62,811 bases of DNA, from NCBI RefSeq assembly GCF_016863015.1, contig NZ_BOOB01000012.1, forward strand, positions 1-62,811, given 5' to 3'. Positions 23,477 through 31,338 of this stretch are shown one piece after another. How positions within the stretch are numbered: position 1 is the stretch's first letter; each line of letters begins with the position of its first letter. The stretch comes from Microbispora amethystogenes. Lineage in GTDB: Bacteria > Actinomycetota > Actinomycetes > Streptosporangiales > Streptosporangiaceae. A program made the position numbers and the translations under genes. Below the pieces are notes generated by a model, which was not told where the DNA came from, did no database searches, and saw only the letters and a program-made list of their open reading frames with translations.

Positions 23477-24352
23477 TCAGTCCTCCAGGGCGGCGAGGTC
23501 CTCCGGCGTCAGGCGGATCCGTGCCGCCCCCATGTTCTCCTCCAGGTGATCGAGGACGCCCGTACCGGGGATCGCGAGCAGCGCGGGCGAGGTCTCCAGC
23601 AGCCACGCGAGCGCGATCTGCGAGGCGGTGGCGCCGTGGCGCTCCATGACCGCCGCCAGACGCGTCTGGTCGATGGGCCGCCATCCGCCGCCGAGCGGGA
23701 AGAAGGGCACGAAGGCGATGCCGTCCTTCTCGCACCGGGCCAGCAGCTCGGCGTCGCCCCGGTCCTGCACGTGGAAGCTGTTCTGCACGGCGGCCACCGG
23801 CGCGATGGCCAGGGCCTCGTCGAGCTGGGCGGCGTCGACGTTGCTGACGCCCAGGTGCCGGATCAGCCCCTCCTCGCGCAGCTCGGCCAGGGCCGCGAAC
23901 CGGTCGGAGATCGAGGCGCCGCCCGGGGCGCCCATGCCGCCGACCCGCAGGTACACGAGGTCGAGCCGTTCCACGCCGAGGCTGCGCAGGTTGTCCTCCA
24001 CCAGCCCGCGCAGCCCGCCCGGACCGGCCTCGCCGGTCGGCAGCCCGGTGTCGTCGAGCAGCGGGCCGACCTTGGTCGCGATCACCAGACCGTCCGCGTA
24101 CGGCGCGAGCGCCCGGCGGATCAGGTCGTTGGCGGCCACGCCCCCACGCCGGTAGAACCATGCCGTGTCGATGTGGTCCACGCCGAGTTCGACGGCGCGG
24201 CGGAGCACGGCGACGCCCGTCTCGGGGTCGCGGACGGCGCCGTCGAAGGTGCCGACGGGCAGCCGCATCGCCCCGAAGCCGAGCCGGTGAACGGGCAGGT
24301 CGCCGCCGAGGAGGAACTCGCCGCCGAGCGCGGCGTTCGTGTCAGTCGTCAT
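23477..24352 (-). CDS. aldo/keto reductase
   Basis: A 291-residue NADPH-dependent TIM-barrel oxidoreductase. HRLGFGAMRLP begins the barrel, VDHIDTAWFY holds the catalytic Asp/Tyr, VIATKVG the Lys, and LDLVYLRVGG stands where LxxH usually occurs (His replaced by Arg). LREEGLIRHLGVSNV, PVAAVQNSFHV and ALLAIPGTGVLDHLEENMGA (the cofactor-binding Gly-Thr and Glu-Asn) complete the family. The catalytic His substitution may alter substrate scope. The ATG at 24352 was chosen; it diverges from a LuxR-like regulator 93 bases away, likely its controller. Confidence 0.9.
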   Translation of the reverse strand: MTTDTNAALGGEFLLGGDLPVHRLGFGAMRLPVGTFDGAVRDPETGVAVLRRAVELGVDHIDTAWFYRRGGVAANDLIRRALAPYADGLVIATKVGPLLDDTGLPTGEAGPGGLRGLVEDNLRSLGVERLDLVYLRVGGMGAPGGASISDRFAALAELREEGLIRHLGVSNVDAAQLDEALAIAPVAAVQNSFHVQDRGDAELLARCEKDGIAFVPFFPLGGGWRPIDQTRLAAVMERHGATASQIALAWLLETSPALLAIPGTGVLDHLEENMGAARIRLTPEDLAALED

Positions 24353-24445
24353 GCCGTCAGCCTCGCGCGACCGGGGGCGGCGGCCAACGTGGTGGCAGCA
24401 AGCTGCCAGCCTCCGGCCGAGCTCATAGAGGGTCATAATGGGCGA

Positions 24446-25111
24446 ATGACAGCCGAACAGGTCATCACCGTCCGCGGCGACGCGGAGCTCGTGGCCCGGG
24501 CCGGTCATCTGTTCACCGGCGTACGGCACGAGTTCGTGTGCGCGGCCCGCGACCTCGCGACCTGGTCGCAGCCCGGGGCCCGGCACTCGGTGGCCGGGCG
24601 GATGCCCGGCCCCGGCGCCTCCGGCCTGGCCGTCAGGAAGCTCTACACCCCCGTCGCCCTCGTCGACGAGGCCTCGCGGACGCACCTGCGCGAGGCCGTG
24701 GCCAGGGGAATCGAGGTGCGGATCAGCTCCACCCCGCTGCCGCACGAGACGATCGTCATCGACCGGCGCGTGATGATCCTCGCGGGCCGGGACCAACCCG
24801 GCCCCCGCGAGTACACCGTCACCACCTCGCCCACCCTGGTGAGCGGCGTGTACGCCCTCTTCACGGCCGCCTGGGACGCGGCCACCGAGCTGACCGCCTA
24901 CCTGCGCGGCGACGTGCCGCACCTCGACGAGGACAGCCGGGCCGTCCTGCGCGCGCTCGGCGCGGGGCACACCGACGAGACCGCGGCGCGGCACCTCGGC
25001 CTGTCGGTGCGTACGTACCGCAGGCGGGTCGCCGAGCTCATGGAGGCGCTGGACGCCGGCTCGCGCTTCCAGGCCGGGCTCCGCGCGGGCGAGCTCGGGC
25101 TCACCGGATAG
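24446..25111 (+). CDS. TrmB/LuxR-type transcriptional regulator
   Basis: A 221-residue regulator with a C-terminal LuxR-type helix-turn-helix (LRALGAGHTDETAARHLGLSVRTYRRRVAELMEALDAGSRFQAG). Its N-terminal part (ARAGHLFTGVRHEFVCAARD, VRISSTPLPHETIVIDRRVM) resembles the phospholipase-D-like effector region of TrmB-type proteins seen in many actinobacterial LuxR regulators. It is divergent from the aldo/keto reductase and probably regulates it. The ATG at 24446 gives this length; upstream open sequence overlaps the reductase. Confidence 0.87.
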   Translation: MTAEQVITVRGDAELVARAGHLFTGVRHEFVCAARDLATWSQPGARHSVAGRMPGPGASGLAVRKLYTPVALVDEASRTHLREAVARGIEVRISSTPLPHETIVIDRRVMILAGRDQPGPREYTVTTSPTLVSGVYALFTAAWDAATELTAYLRGDVPHLDEDSRAVLRALGAGHTDETAARHLGLSVRTYRRRVAELMEALDAGSRFQAGLRAGELGLTG

Positions 25112-25121
25112 ACGTGCGCGT

Positions 25122-25496
25122 TCAGCGGGGCAGGTGCGGGAGCACGAGGGCCACGGCGGCGGCCAGGGCGATCAGCCCCAGGTAGGCGAGGACGAGCCGG
25201 GTGTCGCGGAGATAGCACTTGCTCTTCGTGAGCCCCGCGCGGCGGGCCCGCCAGTATCCGGCGACGCCCAGTACGGCGAAGGCCAGCACCGCCCACGCTC
25301 CGAACAGCCAGGCGAGCAGCGCCACCGTGGCGTAGACGCACAGCTTCAGCGGATCGTACGGCTGCCCCTGCCCCTGCCCGTCCCCCGGGGCCTGGCCGGG
25401 CGTACGGCCGTGGGCGGCGAGGGCCTGCTCGTAGGCGACGCCGGTGGGATGGTCGTCCGGCCGGTCACCCGCCCGCGGCCCGGTGCCGGGGTTCAC
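25122..25496 (-). CDS. small membrane protein of the radical SAM operon
   Basis: A 124-residue protein with a hydrophilic, Gly/Gln-rich N-terminal half and two to three membrane helices (LCVYATVALLAWLFGAWAVLAFAVLGVAGYW; LVLAYLGLIALAAAVALVL). The charged loop RARRAGLTKSKCYLRD lies between them. It is the last gene of the minus-strand set, 22 bases after the radical SAM gene, so it is probably part of the same membrane-lipid pathway. I recognise no family. Confidence 0.7.
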   Translation of the reverse strand: MNPGTGPRAGDRPDDHPTGVAYEQALAAHGRTPGQAPGDGQGQGQPYDPLKLCVYATVALLAWLFGAWAVLAFAVLGVAGYWRARRAGLTKSKCYLRDTRLVLAYLGLIALAAAVALVLPHLPR

Positions 25497-25518
25497 GCCG
25501 GCCCCGCGGCACGGCGGC

Positions 25519-27081
25519 TCACGTGATCTCCACCAGCGGCAGTCGCACGCCGGGGTCGGCGGAGGCGACCGCCGACAGGCGCTGACGCGCGAGCGCCGGC
25601 CAGGCCTGGACCGCGCAGAACGGCGCGCACTGGTCCTGGTCGGAGCGGGTGCCGACGTGTACGCAGCACTGGGTCAGGCGTTCCTCCAGCATGGTGGACA
25701 TGTCCATGAACGGCTTGATCGTGATCCGGACGACCCGTTCGCCGAGCAGCTTGCGCAGGCGCCGTTGCCGGCCGGGCAGCACCGACGACGCGAGCGTCAG
25801 CAGGGTCGTCAGCCCGAGGTCGCAGTTCTCGCAGATGTCACGCCAGATCTTCCCGATCTCGGGGTGGGACAGCGACGACTGCTCCGACAACAGGCCCAGC
25901 AGCGACTCCTGCACGGCCATGCGAAGCTCGCGGGGGATCTCCGAATCGACGATCCGGTTCGAGACCAGGCCGAGGTTCTCCTTGAGGCGGTCGTGGCCGA
26001 TCAGGGCCGTCAGCGAGCGCCACCGGTCGGCGTCGTCCCTGACCATGTAGCCGACCGAGCAGCAGTGCGGATGCGAGCAGGGCAGTGCCGTGAGGTCCCG
26101 CCAGGTGACCAGGCCGTCGGTCTGGGGGCCGAGGCGCTTCAGCACGCCGGTGTGGGTGAGCCGGTCCATCGGGTCGATCACGCCGGACCGTCCCGAGCCG
26201 AACTGCGGCTGGATCGACACGCCGCCGACGTAGGGCGTGTCGAGGGCCAGGCGCACCACGTCGCCGATCTCACCGTCGTTGACGCCGAGCGCGGCCGTCA
26301 TCACCAGGGTCGTGAAGATCTCCCGCTCCGACAGCCGGCGCAGCGCCTCCGCCTTCTGCCGCCGCAGGTCGCCGCCCCGGTGGTGCCGGGACGCCTCGGC
26401 GGACACGCCGTCGTACTGCAGGTAGACCTCGACGCGCTCGCGGTGCTCGCTGAGCAGGTCGAGCAGGGCGTCGTCCCTGGCCACCAGGAGGCCGTTCGTG
26501 TTGACGAGGATGCGGGTGACGGGCCGCGCCACCAGTTCGGCGAGCAACTCGGGCAGATCGGGATGCAGCGTCGGCTCGCCGCCGCTGAGCATGAGCACGT
26601 CGATCCGGCCGTTCTCCCGGGACAGCCGCTGGTCGACGTTGGCGAGTATCTCCCGGACCGGGACGACTCCCCGCAGGTCGGGCGAGGACTCGGTGAAGCA
26701 GGTCGGGCAGCGCAGGTTGCACGCCTCCGCGACGTCCTCCAGGAGGATGCACGTGTGCTGCGTCTGCATCTCCGGCAGACCCCGCAGGTACGCCTCCGGG
26801 ATCGGGTCGAAGTTGCCCGCGACGTCGGGCAGGTGGGCCTTGGTGGGAGCGGTCCACTCCTCAAGGTAGGCGAGGATCTCCGGGTCCTCGTCGTACAGGG
26901 TCCTGACCATGCCGTGGACCCGGCAGCCGCGCTCCAGGTAGACACGGCCGTCACGGGCGGCGAGCCAGCCGGACAGCCGCGGCACCTCCGCCAGCGGGCG
27001 GTCCGGCCGCTCCTCGTGACAGAGGGGGCAGAACGCGTTGACGTAGCGGAGGATCCGGTCTCCCCGCAGCGGCATCCCCAT
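25519..27081 (-). CDS. radical SAM protein resembling tetraether / membrane-spanning lipid synthases
   Basis: A 520-residue multi-cluster radical SAM enzyme. An N-terminal knuckle C18PLC21 with C53RVHG precedes the SAM-cluster motif C121NLRC125PTC128, followed by LMLSGGEPTLHPDL. The tail has ICENC (417-420), CCVH (472-475) and CAPFC (485-489). This architecture (rubredoxin-like start, radical SAM barrel, Cys-rich end with a CCxH...PFC signature, about 500 residues) is what I know from archaeal Tes (MJ0619 family) and bacterial membrane-spanning-lipid synthases, which join lipid tails by C-C bonds. The ATG at 27081 lies two bases after the upstream stop, with GGTGGA as its site. Substrate is inference. 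Confidence 0.75.
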   Translation of the reverse strand: MGMPLRGDRILRYVNAFCPLCHEERPDRPLAEVPRLSGWLAARDGRVYLERGCRVHGMVRTLYDEDPEILAYLEEWTAPTKAHLPDVAGNFDPIPEAYLRGLPEMQTQHTCILLEDVAEACNLRCPTCFTESSPDLRGVVPVREILANVDQRLSRENGRIDVLMLSGGEPTLHPDLPELLAELVARPVTRILVNTNGLLVARDDALLDLLSEHRERVEVYLQYDGVSAEASRHHRGGDLRRQKAEALRRLSEREIFTTLVMTAALGVNDGEIGDVVRLALDTPYVGGVSIQPQFGSGRSGVIDPMDRLTHTGVLKRLGPQTDGLVTWRDLTALPCSHPHCCSVGYMVRDDADRWRSLTALIGHDRLKENLGLVSNRIVDSEIPRELRMAVQESLLGLLSEQSSLSHPEIGKIWRDICENCDLGLTTLLTLASSVLPGRQRRLRKLLGERVVRITIKPFMDMSTMLEERLTQCCVHVGTRSDQDQCAPFCAVQAWPALARQRLSAVASADPGVRLPLVEIT

Positions 27082-27083
27082 GG

Positions 27084-27671
27084 TCACAGTCCACCGTTCG
27101 TGTAGAGCGAGGTGTTGACGCCGGTGCAGAAACCGGCGCTGAGGATCGTCACGAGCGCCCACCCGATCATCAGGCCGAGACCGAGCCCCCGTGACCACGG
27201 CTGCCGGTGGCGGATCAGCAGCGTCCCGCCGCCGAAGACGATCGCGGCCAGGATCACGGCCCCGCCCACGACCGCCAACTCCTTGTGAGAGCCGAGGCCG
27301 TCGGCGGCCGCCAGGGTGGCGACGGCGAGGACCGCGTTGACGATCACTTCGAGCACGACCCCCGCGAACGTCAGCGCGACGACCACTCCGGTGGTGTTCT
27401 CCTGCCGCGCCGGCGGTGGCGGCCACGCGTAGGGCGCACCGCCACCCGGGCCGTACGGCCCGCCGGGACCGGAACCACCGCCCGGGCCATATGGCCCGCC
27501 GGGAGCAGGTGCGCCACCCTGCGCCTGGCCGGGCGGTGGAGGCTGGTGCGGGGGCGGGGGCTGGTTCGGGGGCGGGGGCTGGTTGGGGGGCGGAGGCTGG
27601 TTCGGGGGCGGGGGTGGGTCGCCAGGACGGGGGTCCTGGGGCCGCTCGGGCGGCTCGGGGGGTGTGCTCAT
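27084..27671 (-). CDS. proline-rich multi-pass membrane protein
   Basis: A 195-residue protein. Residues 1-90 are Pro/Gly-rich, with repeated PPPPNQ units and two PYGPGGG units, probably disordered and cytoplasmic. The rest holds three to four helices (GVVVALTFAGVVLEVIVNAVLAVATL; ELAVVGGAVILAAIVFGGGTLLI; GLGLGLMIGWALVTILSAGF). Its start overlaps the Lgt-like stop (ATGA), and its own stop is two bases from the radical SAM start, so translation is coupled through all three. The repetitive DNA may slip. Function unknown; a scaffold for the operon is a guess. Confidence 0.75.
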   Translation of the reverse strand: MSTPPEPPERPQDPRPGDPPPPPNQPPPPNQPPPPNQPPPPHQPPPPGQAQGGAPAPGGPYGPGGGSGPGGPYGPGGGAPYAWPPPPARQENTTGVVVALTFAGVVLEVIVNAVLAVATLAAADGLGSHKELAVVGGAVILAAIVFGGGTLLIRHRQPWSRGLGLGLMIGWALVTILSAGFCTGVNTSLYTNGGL

Positions 27672-28498
27672 CTGTCCTCCTCGCCGGCGGGCGAAAGCCG
27701 TACTCCTGTTAAGAGCGGCCGCTCACCCCGCCCCGGGAGCAGCCTGTCGTAGAACCCCTTGCGATAGCCATACGTCAGCCGGACGGCGAGCAGCGCCAGG
27801 CCCGGCATCAGGAACCACTGCGGGCGGGTCAGGTCGAGCCAGACCGTCTCGTTCGCCCTGGTGAACTCGACCAGGAACCGGAACACGGCGTACGCGCCCA
27901 GATAGAGGGTGAACAGCTCGCCCGGGCGGTCGACGCGGCCGCGTGCCCACAGCAGCGCGCCGAAGGCGGCGAGCTGGAAGACGACCTCGTAGAGGAACGA
28001 GGGGTGCATGGCCTGCCCGGCCAGGCATCCGGGGCATTCGGGGACGGTCGCGGGCGCGTGGACGCCCCAGGGAAGAGCGGTGGGGCGGCCGGGGGCCTCC
28101 GTGAGGAAGCAGCCGAGGCGGCCGACGGCCATGCCGATCGCGACGGCGGGGGCGAACAGGTCACCGGTCCGCTCCCGGTAGCCGATCAGCCGTTTCGCCA
28201 CCAGCACGCCGACGTACGCGCCGGTCAGCCCGCCGAGGATGCTCCGGGCGCCGAACATCCACGCCTCGACGATCCCGGGGTTCAGCGCGGGGTCGAGGTG
28301 CTCGGCCCAGCCGGAGAGCCGCATGCCCACCGCTCCGCCGACGAGCGCGCCGGTGACCGCCACCAGCGACTCCTCCCGGAGCGCTCCCCTGCGTCGCGCC
28401 TCCAGGACGAACACCACGCTGGCGAGGACCACGCCGAGACCCACGAAGAAAGCGTGGGCCGGCACGCTCACCCCGCCGAAGCGCAGTTCCTCGATCAC
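27668..28498 (-). CDS. prolipoprotein diacylglyceryl transferase (Lgt)-like membrane protein
   Basis: A 276-residue, about seven-helix protein. The GTG at 28498 follows AGGGTGG. Lgt landmarks are GRLGCF at 126-131 (Lgt: GRxxNF), HPSFLYE at 165-171 and YLGAYAVFRFLVEFTR near 199-214. Two residues essential in E. coli Lgt are changed: the HGG histidine is Leu (SILGGLTGA at about 86-94) and the GRxxN asparagine is Cys. An insert ECPGCLAGQ precedes the HPS motif. It is therefore unlikely to be the housekeeping Lgt. Being co-translated with a lipid-type radical SAM enzyme, it probably handles a phospholipid head group or glycerol. Confidence 0.82.
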   Translation of the reverse strand: MIEELRFGGVSVPAHAFFVGLGVVLASVVFVLEARRRGALREESLVAVTGALVGGAVGMRLSGWAEHLDPALNPGIVEAWMFGARSILGGLTGAYVGVLVAKRLIGYRERTGDLFAPAVAIGMAVGRLGCFLTEAPGRPTALPWGVHAPATVPECPGCLAGQAMHPSFLYEVVFQLAAFGALLWARGRVDRPGELFTLYLGAYAVFRFLVEFTRANETVWLDLTRPQWFLMPGLALLAVRLTYGYRKGFYDRLLPGRGERPLLTGVRLSPAGEEDR

Positions 28499-28616
28499 GG
28501 ACGCCACCCTAGCGGCGGCTTCCGACGTTTCCGATCCCCGGTTTCCGGGCCGGGCCTGGTACGCACGCCTGGGAGTCTCCCATCCAAGAAGGCGGGTGAG
28601 CGTTTTCGGGGGCTTG

Positions 28617-28637
28617 TTATCCACAGGTTGTGCACAA
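28617..28637. promoter_or_regulatory. two DnaA-box-like nonamers
   Basis: TTATCCACA (28617-28625, perfect consensus) is followed two bases later by TTGTGCACA, inside the palindrome GGTTGTGCACAACC. They lie in the divergent promoter region of the Lgt-like operon and the M15 lipoprotein gene, so DnaA could act there as a regulator. Confidence 0.45.
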
Positions 28638-28675
28638 CCGTCGGCGCATCCTGCGGCCGCGGGTACTCTGCGCCT

Positions 28676-29512
28676 ATGGGCTTCTTAAAGAACCGCAGGT
28701 CAGCGGTGATGATAGCGACGCTGGTGGGCGTGACCGGCTGTGGCGGCGCGGCAGGCCCCGAGGCCGGAGGCGCCGCCTCCGCACCCGCCCGGACGTCGGT
28801 GCCCGCCGCCGTCACGTCACCGGCGGCGTCCCTCTCCCCGGTGGCCGCCACGCCCGTGTCCACCGACCCCGTGTCCGCGACGCCCTCGGCCACGCCCACC
28901 CCGTCCGCTCCGGAGGACGGCGGCGCACCGAGCCCGAGCGGCCCGCCCGCCTTCTCCTCGAAAATCGAGAAAGTGTCCCGGGACGAGCTGCGGCACTCCT
29001 GGCGGCCCGGCTGCCCGGTGGCGCCGAGCGGCCTGCGGAAGATCACGATGACCTACTGGGGCTTCGACGACAAGGCGCACACCGGCACACTCGTGGTCAA
29101 CAAATCGGTGGCCGAGGACGTCGCGTCGGTCTTCGGGAAGCTGTACGACATGCGTTATCCCATCCGGCGGATGGAGCCCGTCGACGTCTACAAGGGCAGC
29201 GACTTCGACTCCATCGAGGTGGACAACACCTCGGCCTTCAACTGCCGCAACGCCACGGGATCGGGCAGTTGGTCCAACCACGCGTACGGGCTGGCGGTGG
29301 ACCTGAACCCGCGCGAGAACCCGTACGTGGAGGCGGACGGGAGCAACGCGCACCGCAACGCGGACGCGTTCGTGGACAGACCGCTGAAGAAGCCCGGTGT
29401 GATCAACAGGGGTGACCGCGTGGTGCGCGCCTTCGCGAGCATCGGCTGGGGCTGGGGCGGCACCTGGTCGGGCGCCCGGGACTACCAGCACTTCTCCGTC
29501 AACGGCCGCTGA
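28676..29512 (+). CDS. lipoprotein D-alanyl-D-alanine carboxypeptidase-like (M15)
   Basis: A 278-residue lipoprotein. The leader MGFLKNRRSAVMIATLVGVT ends in a lipobox (VTGC). Residues 25-90 are a Pro/Ser/Thr/Ala linker. The enzyme domain has the M15 zinc pattern: SWSNHAYGLAVDLNP (HxxxxxxD) and DYQHFSV (final His), with WGWGG and IEVDNTSAFNCRNATG supporting VanY/M15C-like peptidases. It would trim peptidoglycan stems or act on an external substrate while anchored to the membrane. It diverges from the Lgt-like operon and ends at a strong terminator. Confidence 0.88.
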   Translation: MGFLKNRRSAVMIATLVGVTGCGGAAGPEAGGAASAPARTSVPAAVTSPAASLSPVAATPVSTDPVSATPSATPTPSAPEDGGAPSPSGPPAFSSKIEKVSRDELRHSWRPGCPVAPSGLRKITMTYWGFDDKAHTGTLVVNKSVAEDVASVFGKLYDMRYPIRRMEPVDVYKGSDFDSIEVDNTSAFNCRNATGSGSWSNHAYGLAVDLNPRENPYVEADGSNAHRNADAFVDRPLKKPGVINRGDRVVRAFASIGWGWGGTWSGARDYQHFSVNGR

Positions 29513-29572
29513 CGCCACCGACGATCGACGGGGATGAGCTGGGGTGGATGGCGGAGCCAGGGGTGGAGGACA

Positions 29573-29604
29573 ACGCCCGCTTCTCCGGCCGCAGAAGCGG
29601 GCGT
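29573..29604 (+). terminator. terminator of the M15 lipoprotein gene
   Basis: ACGCCCGCTTCT pairs perfectly with AGAAGCGGGCGT over an eight-base loop, 60 bases after the stop, followed by a short CT-rich stretch. Confidence 0.75.
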
Positions 29605-29805
29605 CTCTCCAGATATGACATCTCCTGATTCTCCGGACAAAGGGGAATCACGAGTGAGGGCTCAAACGCTAACGGGCGACGGACTCCGGCTTGGGAAGGA
29701 TCGCTTACCACTTAATAACGATCGGCCTACGACGCCGTCACGCTGTGGCGATCATACGCGCCGGACCGGTCGACTGCTTGTTCTCAACGGCGAGACAGGA
29801 GAGAC

Positions 29806-30060
29806 ATGTCCACTTGGCAGCAATCTGCGCCTTTGCCCCCTCTGTGGCCTCCTGACCGGTTCGAGGTCCGTTCCGCCCGGCCGGTTCCCGGCGGTGGCCG
29901 CGCGGCCGACCGCTACCACTTCCCGCGCAGGGCGCACGAGGCCGCCATACGCCTTCGCGGTCTCCGCTTCGCGACGCAGATCCAGGTGATCCGCCTCGCC
30001 GACGGCGTGACCCTCTTCGACCTGTCCGCCGGGGTGGAGGTGCCCGTCGACCACTGGTGA
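29806..30060 (+). CDS. 84-residue hypothetical protein
   Basis: The ATG follows GGAGAGAC at proper spacing. The product is soluble: an N-terminal Pro/Trp-rich part (TWQQSAPLPPLWPPDRF) and a compact ending FPRRAHEAAIRLRGLRFATQ followed by IQVIRLADGVTLFDLSAG. No signal peptide or membrane helix is present. I recognise no family. It lies 76 bases before the NUDIX fusion gene on the same strand and may be co-transcribed with it. Confidence 0.6.
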   Translation: MSTWQQSAPLPPLWPPDRFEVRSARPVPGGGRAADRYHFPRRAHEAAIRLRGLRFATQIQVIRLADGVTLFDLSAGVEVPVDHW

Positions 30061-30136
30061 CGCCGTACCGACGGGCACACGACTCCACACCAGGACGACC
30101 GGGGGCTCCCCAGGTCGCGTGCGACAAAATAAGAGC

Positions 30137-31012
30137 ATGGCGGCGATGGACGGCGACGGCTGGGCCCTGTGCTCGCTGGGACACCAGCACTGGGGGCTAC
30201 ACGGCGCCGCCGGCCTCCTCGCCGTCCACCACACGCTGGACGGCATGCCGTACGTGCTGCTGCAGAAGCGGGCCTGGTGGAGCCATCACGGCGGCACCTG
30301 GGGCCTGCCCGGCGGGGCCCGCGACAGCCACGAGGACGCCGTCACCGGCGCGCTGCGCGAGGCGCGGGAAGAGGCGGCCCTCCGCGCCGATCTCGTCCGG
30401 GTACGCGGACTCTACGTCGACGACCACGGCGGGTGGTCGTTCCAGACGGTGATCGCGGAGGCGGACGGGCTGCTCGACGCCGCACCCGCGAACGGCGAGA
30501 GCCTCGACATGCGGTGGGTGGCCGCGGACGAGGTCACCGCCAGGCAGTTGCATCCGGGCTTCGCCGGCTCCTGGCCGCTGATCCGGGCCGCGCTGAGCCC
30601 GGTCGTGGTCGTCCTCGACATGGCCAACATCATCGGGGCGCGGGCCGAGCACGGCTGGTGGAAGGACCGCGCGGGCGCCGCGAACCGCCTGCTCAACGAG
30701 CTGATCGCGCTGACGGTGCGTGGCGTGGGCGACATGCCGCAGGGCGTGCCGGCGCTCACGCGGTGGTTCCCCCGGATGTTCGCGGTGCTGGAGGGCGCCG
30801 CGGCCAAGGCCGCCGACCCCGGGCCGGTGAACGGGGACATGACGGTCGTACTGGCCGGGGGCAGCGGCGACGACGCGATCGTGGAGACGGTACGCGGCGT
30901 GCGGCCGTGGGAGACGGCACTCGTCGTCACCGCCGACCGCGGGCTGCGCGAGCGGGTCACGGCGCTCGGCGCCCACGTCACCGGACCACGCTGGCTGCTC
31001 GGCCAGCTCTGA
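30137..31012 (+). CDS. NUDIX hydrolase fused to a NYN/PIN-like nuclease domain
   Basis: A 291-residue two-domain protein. Residues about 15-155 are a NUDIX fold with the box GGARDSHEDAVTGALREARE followed by EAAL, in which the last Gly of GX5EX7REUXEEXGU is Ala. From about residue 160 a second domain starts VVVVLDMANIIGARAEHGWW and ends with TALVVTADRGLRERVTALGA, the strand-Asp-x-x-Asn and late TxDxxLRE pattern of NYN/PIN-type metal-dependent RNases (YacP-like). A pyrophosphohydrolase joined to an RNase suggests cap/NAD or nucleotide-signal removal coupled to RNA cleavage. That is inference. Confidence 0.8.
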   Translation: MAAMDGDGWALCSLGHQHWGLHGAAGLLAVHHTLDGMPYVLLQKRAWWSHHGGTWGLPGGARDSHEDAVTGALREAREEAALRADLVRVRGLYVDDHGGWSFQTVIAEADGLLDAAPANGESLDMRWVAADEVTARQLHPGFAGSWPLIRAALSPVVVVLDMANIIGARAEHGWWKDRAGAANRLLNELIALTVRGVGDMPQGVPALTRWFPRMFAVLEGAAAKAADPGPVNGDMTVVLAGGSGDDAIVETVRGVRPWETALVVTADRGLRERVTALGAHVTGPRWLLGQL

Positions 31013-31160
31013 GACCACACGGCTCAGACCACACAGCTTTGACACTGCACAGTTCTGAGAGCGCACAGCCCTGACACCGCACAGAGCTGACACCGCACAG
31101 AGCTGACACCGCACAGAGCTGACACCGCACAGAGCTGACACCGCACAGAGCTGACACCGC
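31009..31160 (+). repeat. 16-bp tandem repeat array
   Basis: The unit CTGACACCGCACAGAG occurs in five perfect copies plus a 10-base partial copy from 31071 to 31160. Three or four degenerate units (14-18 bases) precede it from 31009. The first units overlap the NUDIX-NYN stop. There are no spacers, so it is a minisatellite, not a CRISPR array. Confidence 0.93.
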
Positions 31161-31223
31161 ACCGCCGTACGGCGCGGGCCTGCACCGCCGTGCGTCCGGG
31201 ACGGCACGGCGCCCGCCCGCACC

Positions 31224-31271
31224 GGCGACGGCGGCGACGGCGACGGCGACGGCGACGGCGGCGGCGGCGGC
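31224..31271 (+). repeat. GACGGC/GGC microsatellite
   Basis: About 48 bases of (GGCGAC)n turning into (GGC)n, between the 16-bp array and the antiporter gene. It is a slippage-prone simple repeat in an otherwise gene-free spacer. Confidence 0.85.
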
Positions 31272-31338
31272 CCAGGCTTCAGCCCCGCGCCAGAGAGAGA
31301 AATGAGCAAATCATCGTAAATCGTCCCATTTGGGCAGG

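Noticed and set aside
23390..24445. Upstream extension of the LuxR-like regulator to about 570 residues
   Set aside because: The extension is antisense to the aldo/keto reductase; the ATG at 24446 starts the recognisable domain.
25444..27105. 553-codon open frame antisense to the radical SAM gene
   Set aside because: The composition (Gln/Arg/His/Val-rich, no domain) is that of a shadow frame; the minus-strand gene has clear catalytic motifs.
31071..31160. Short regular repeats that could suggest a CRISPR array
   Set aside because: The 16-bp units abut directly with no spacers and no cas genes exist in the window; it is a tandem minisatellite.
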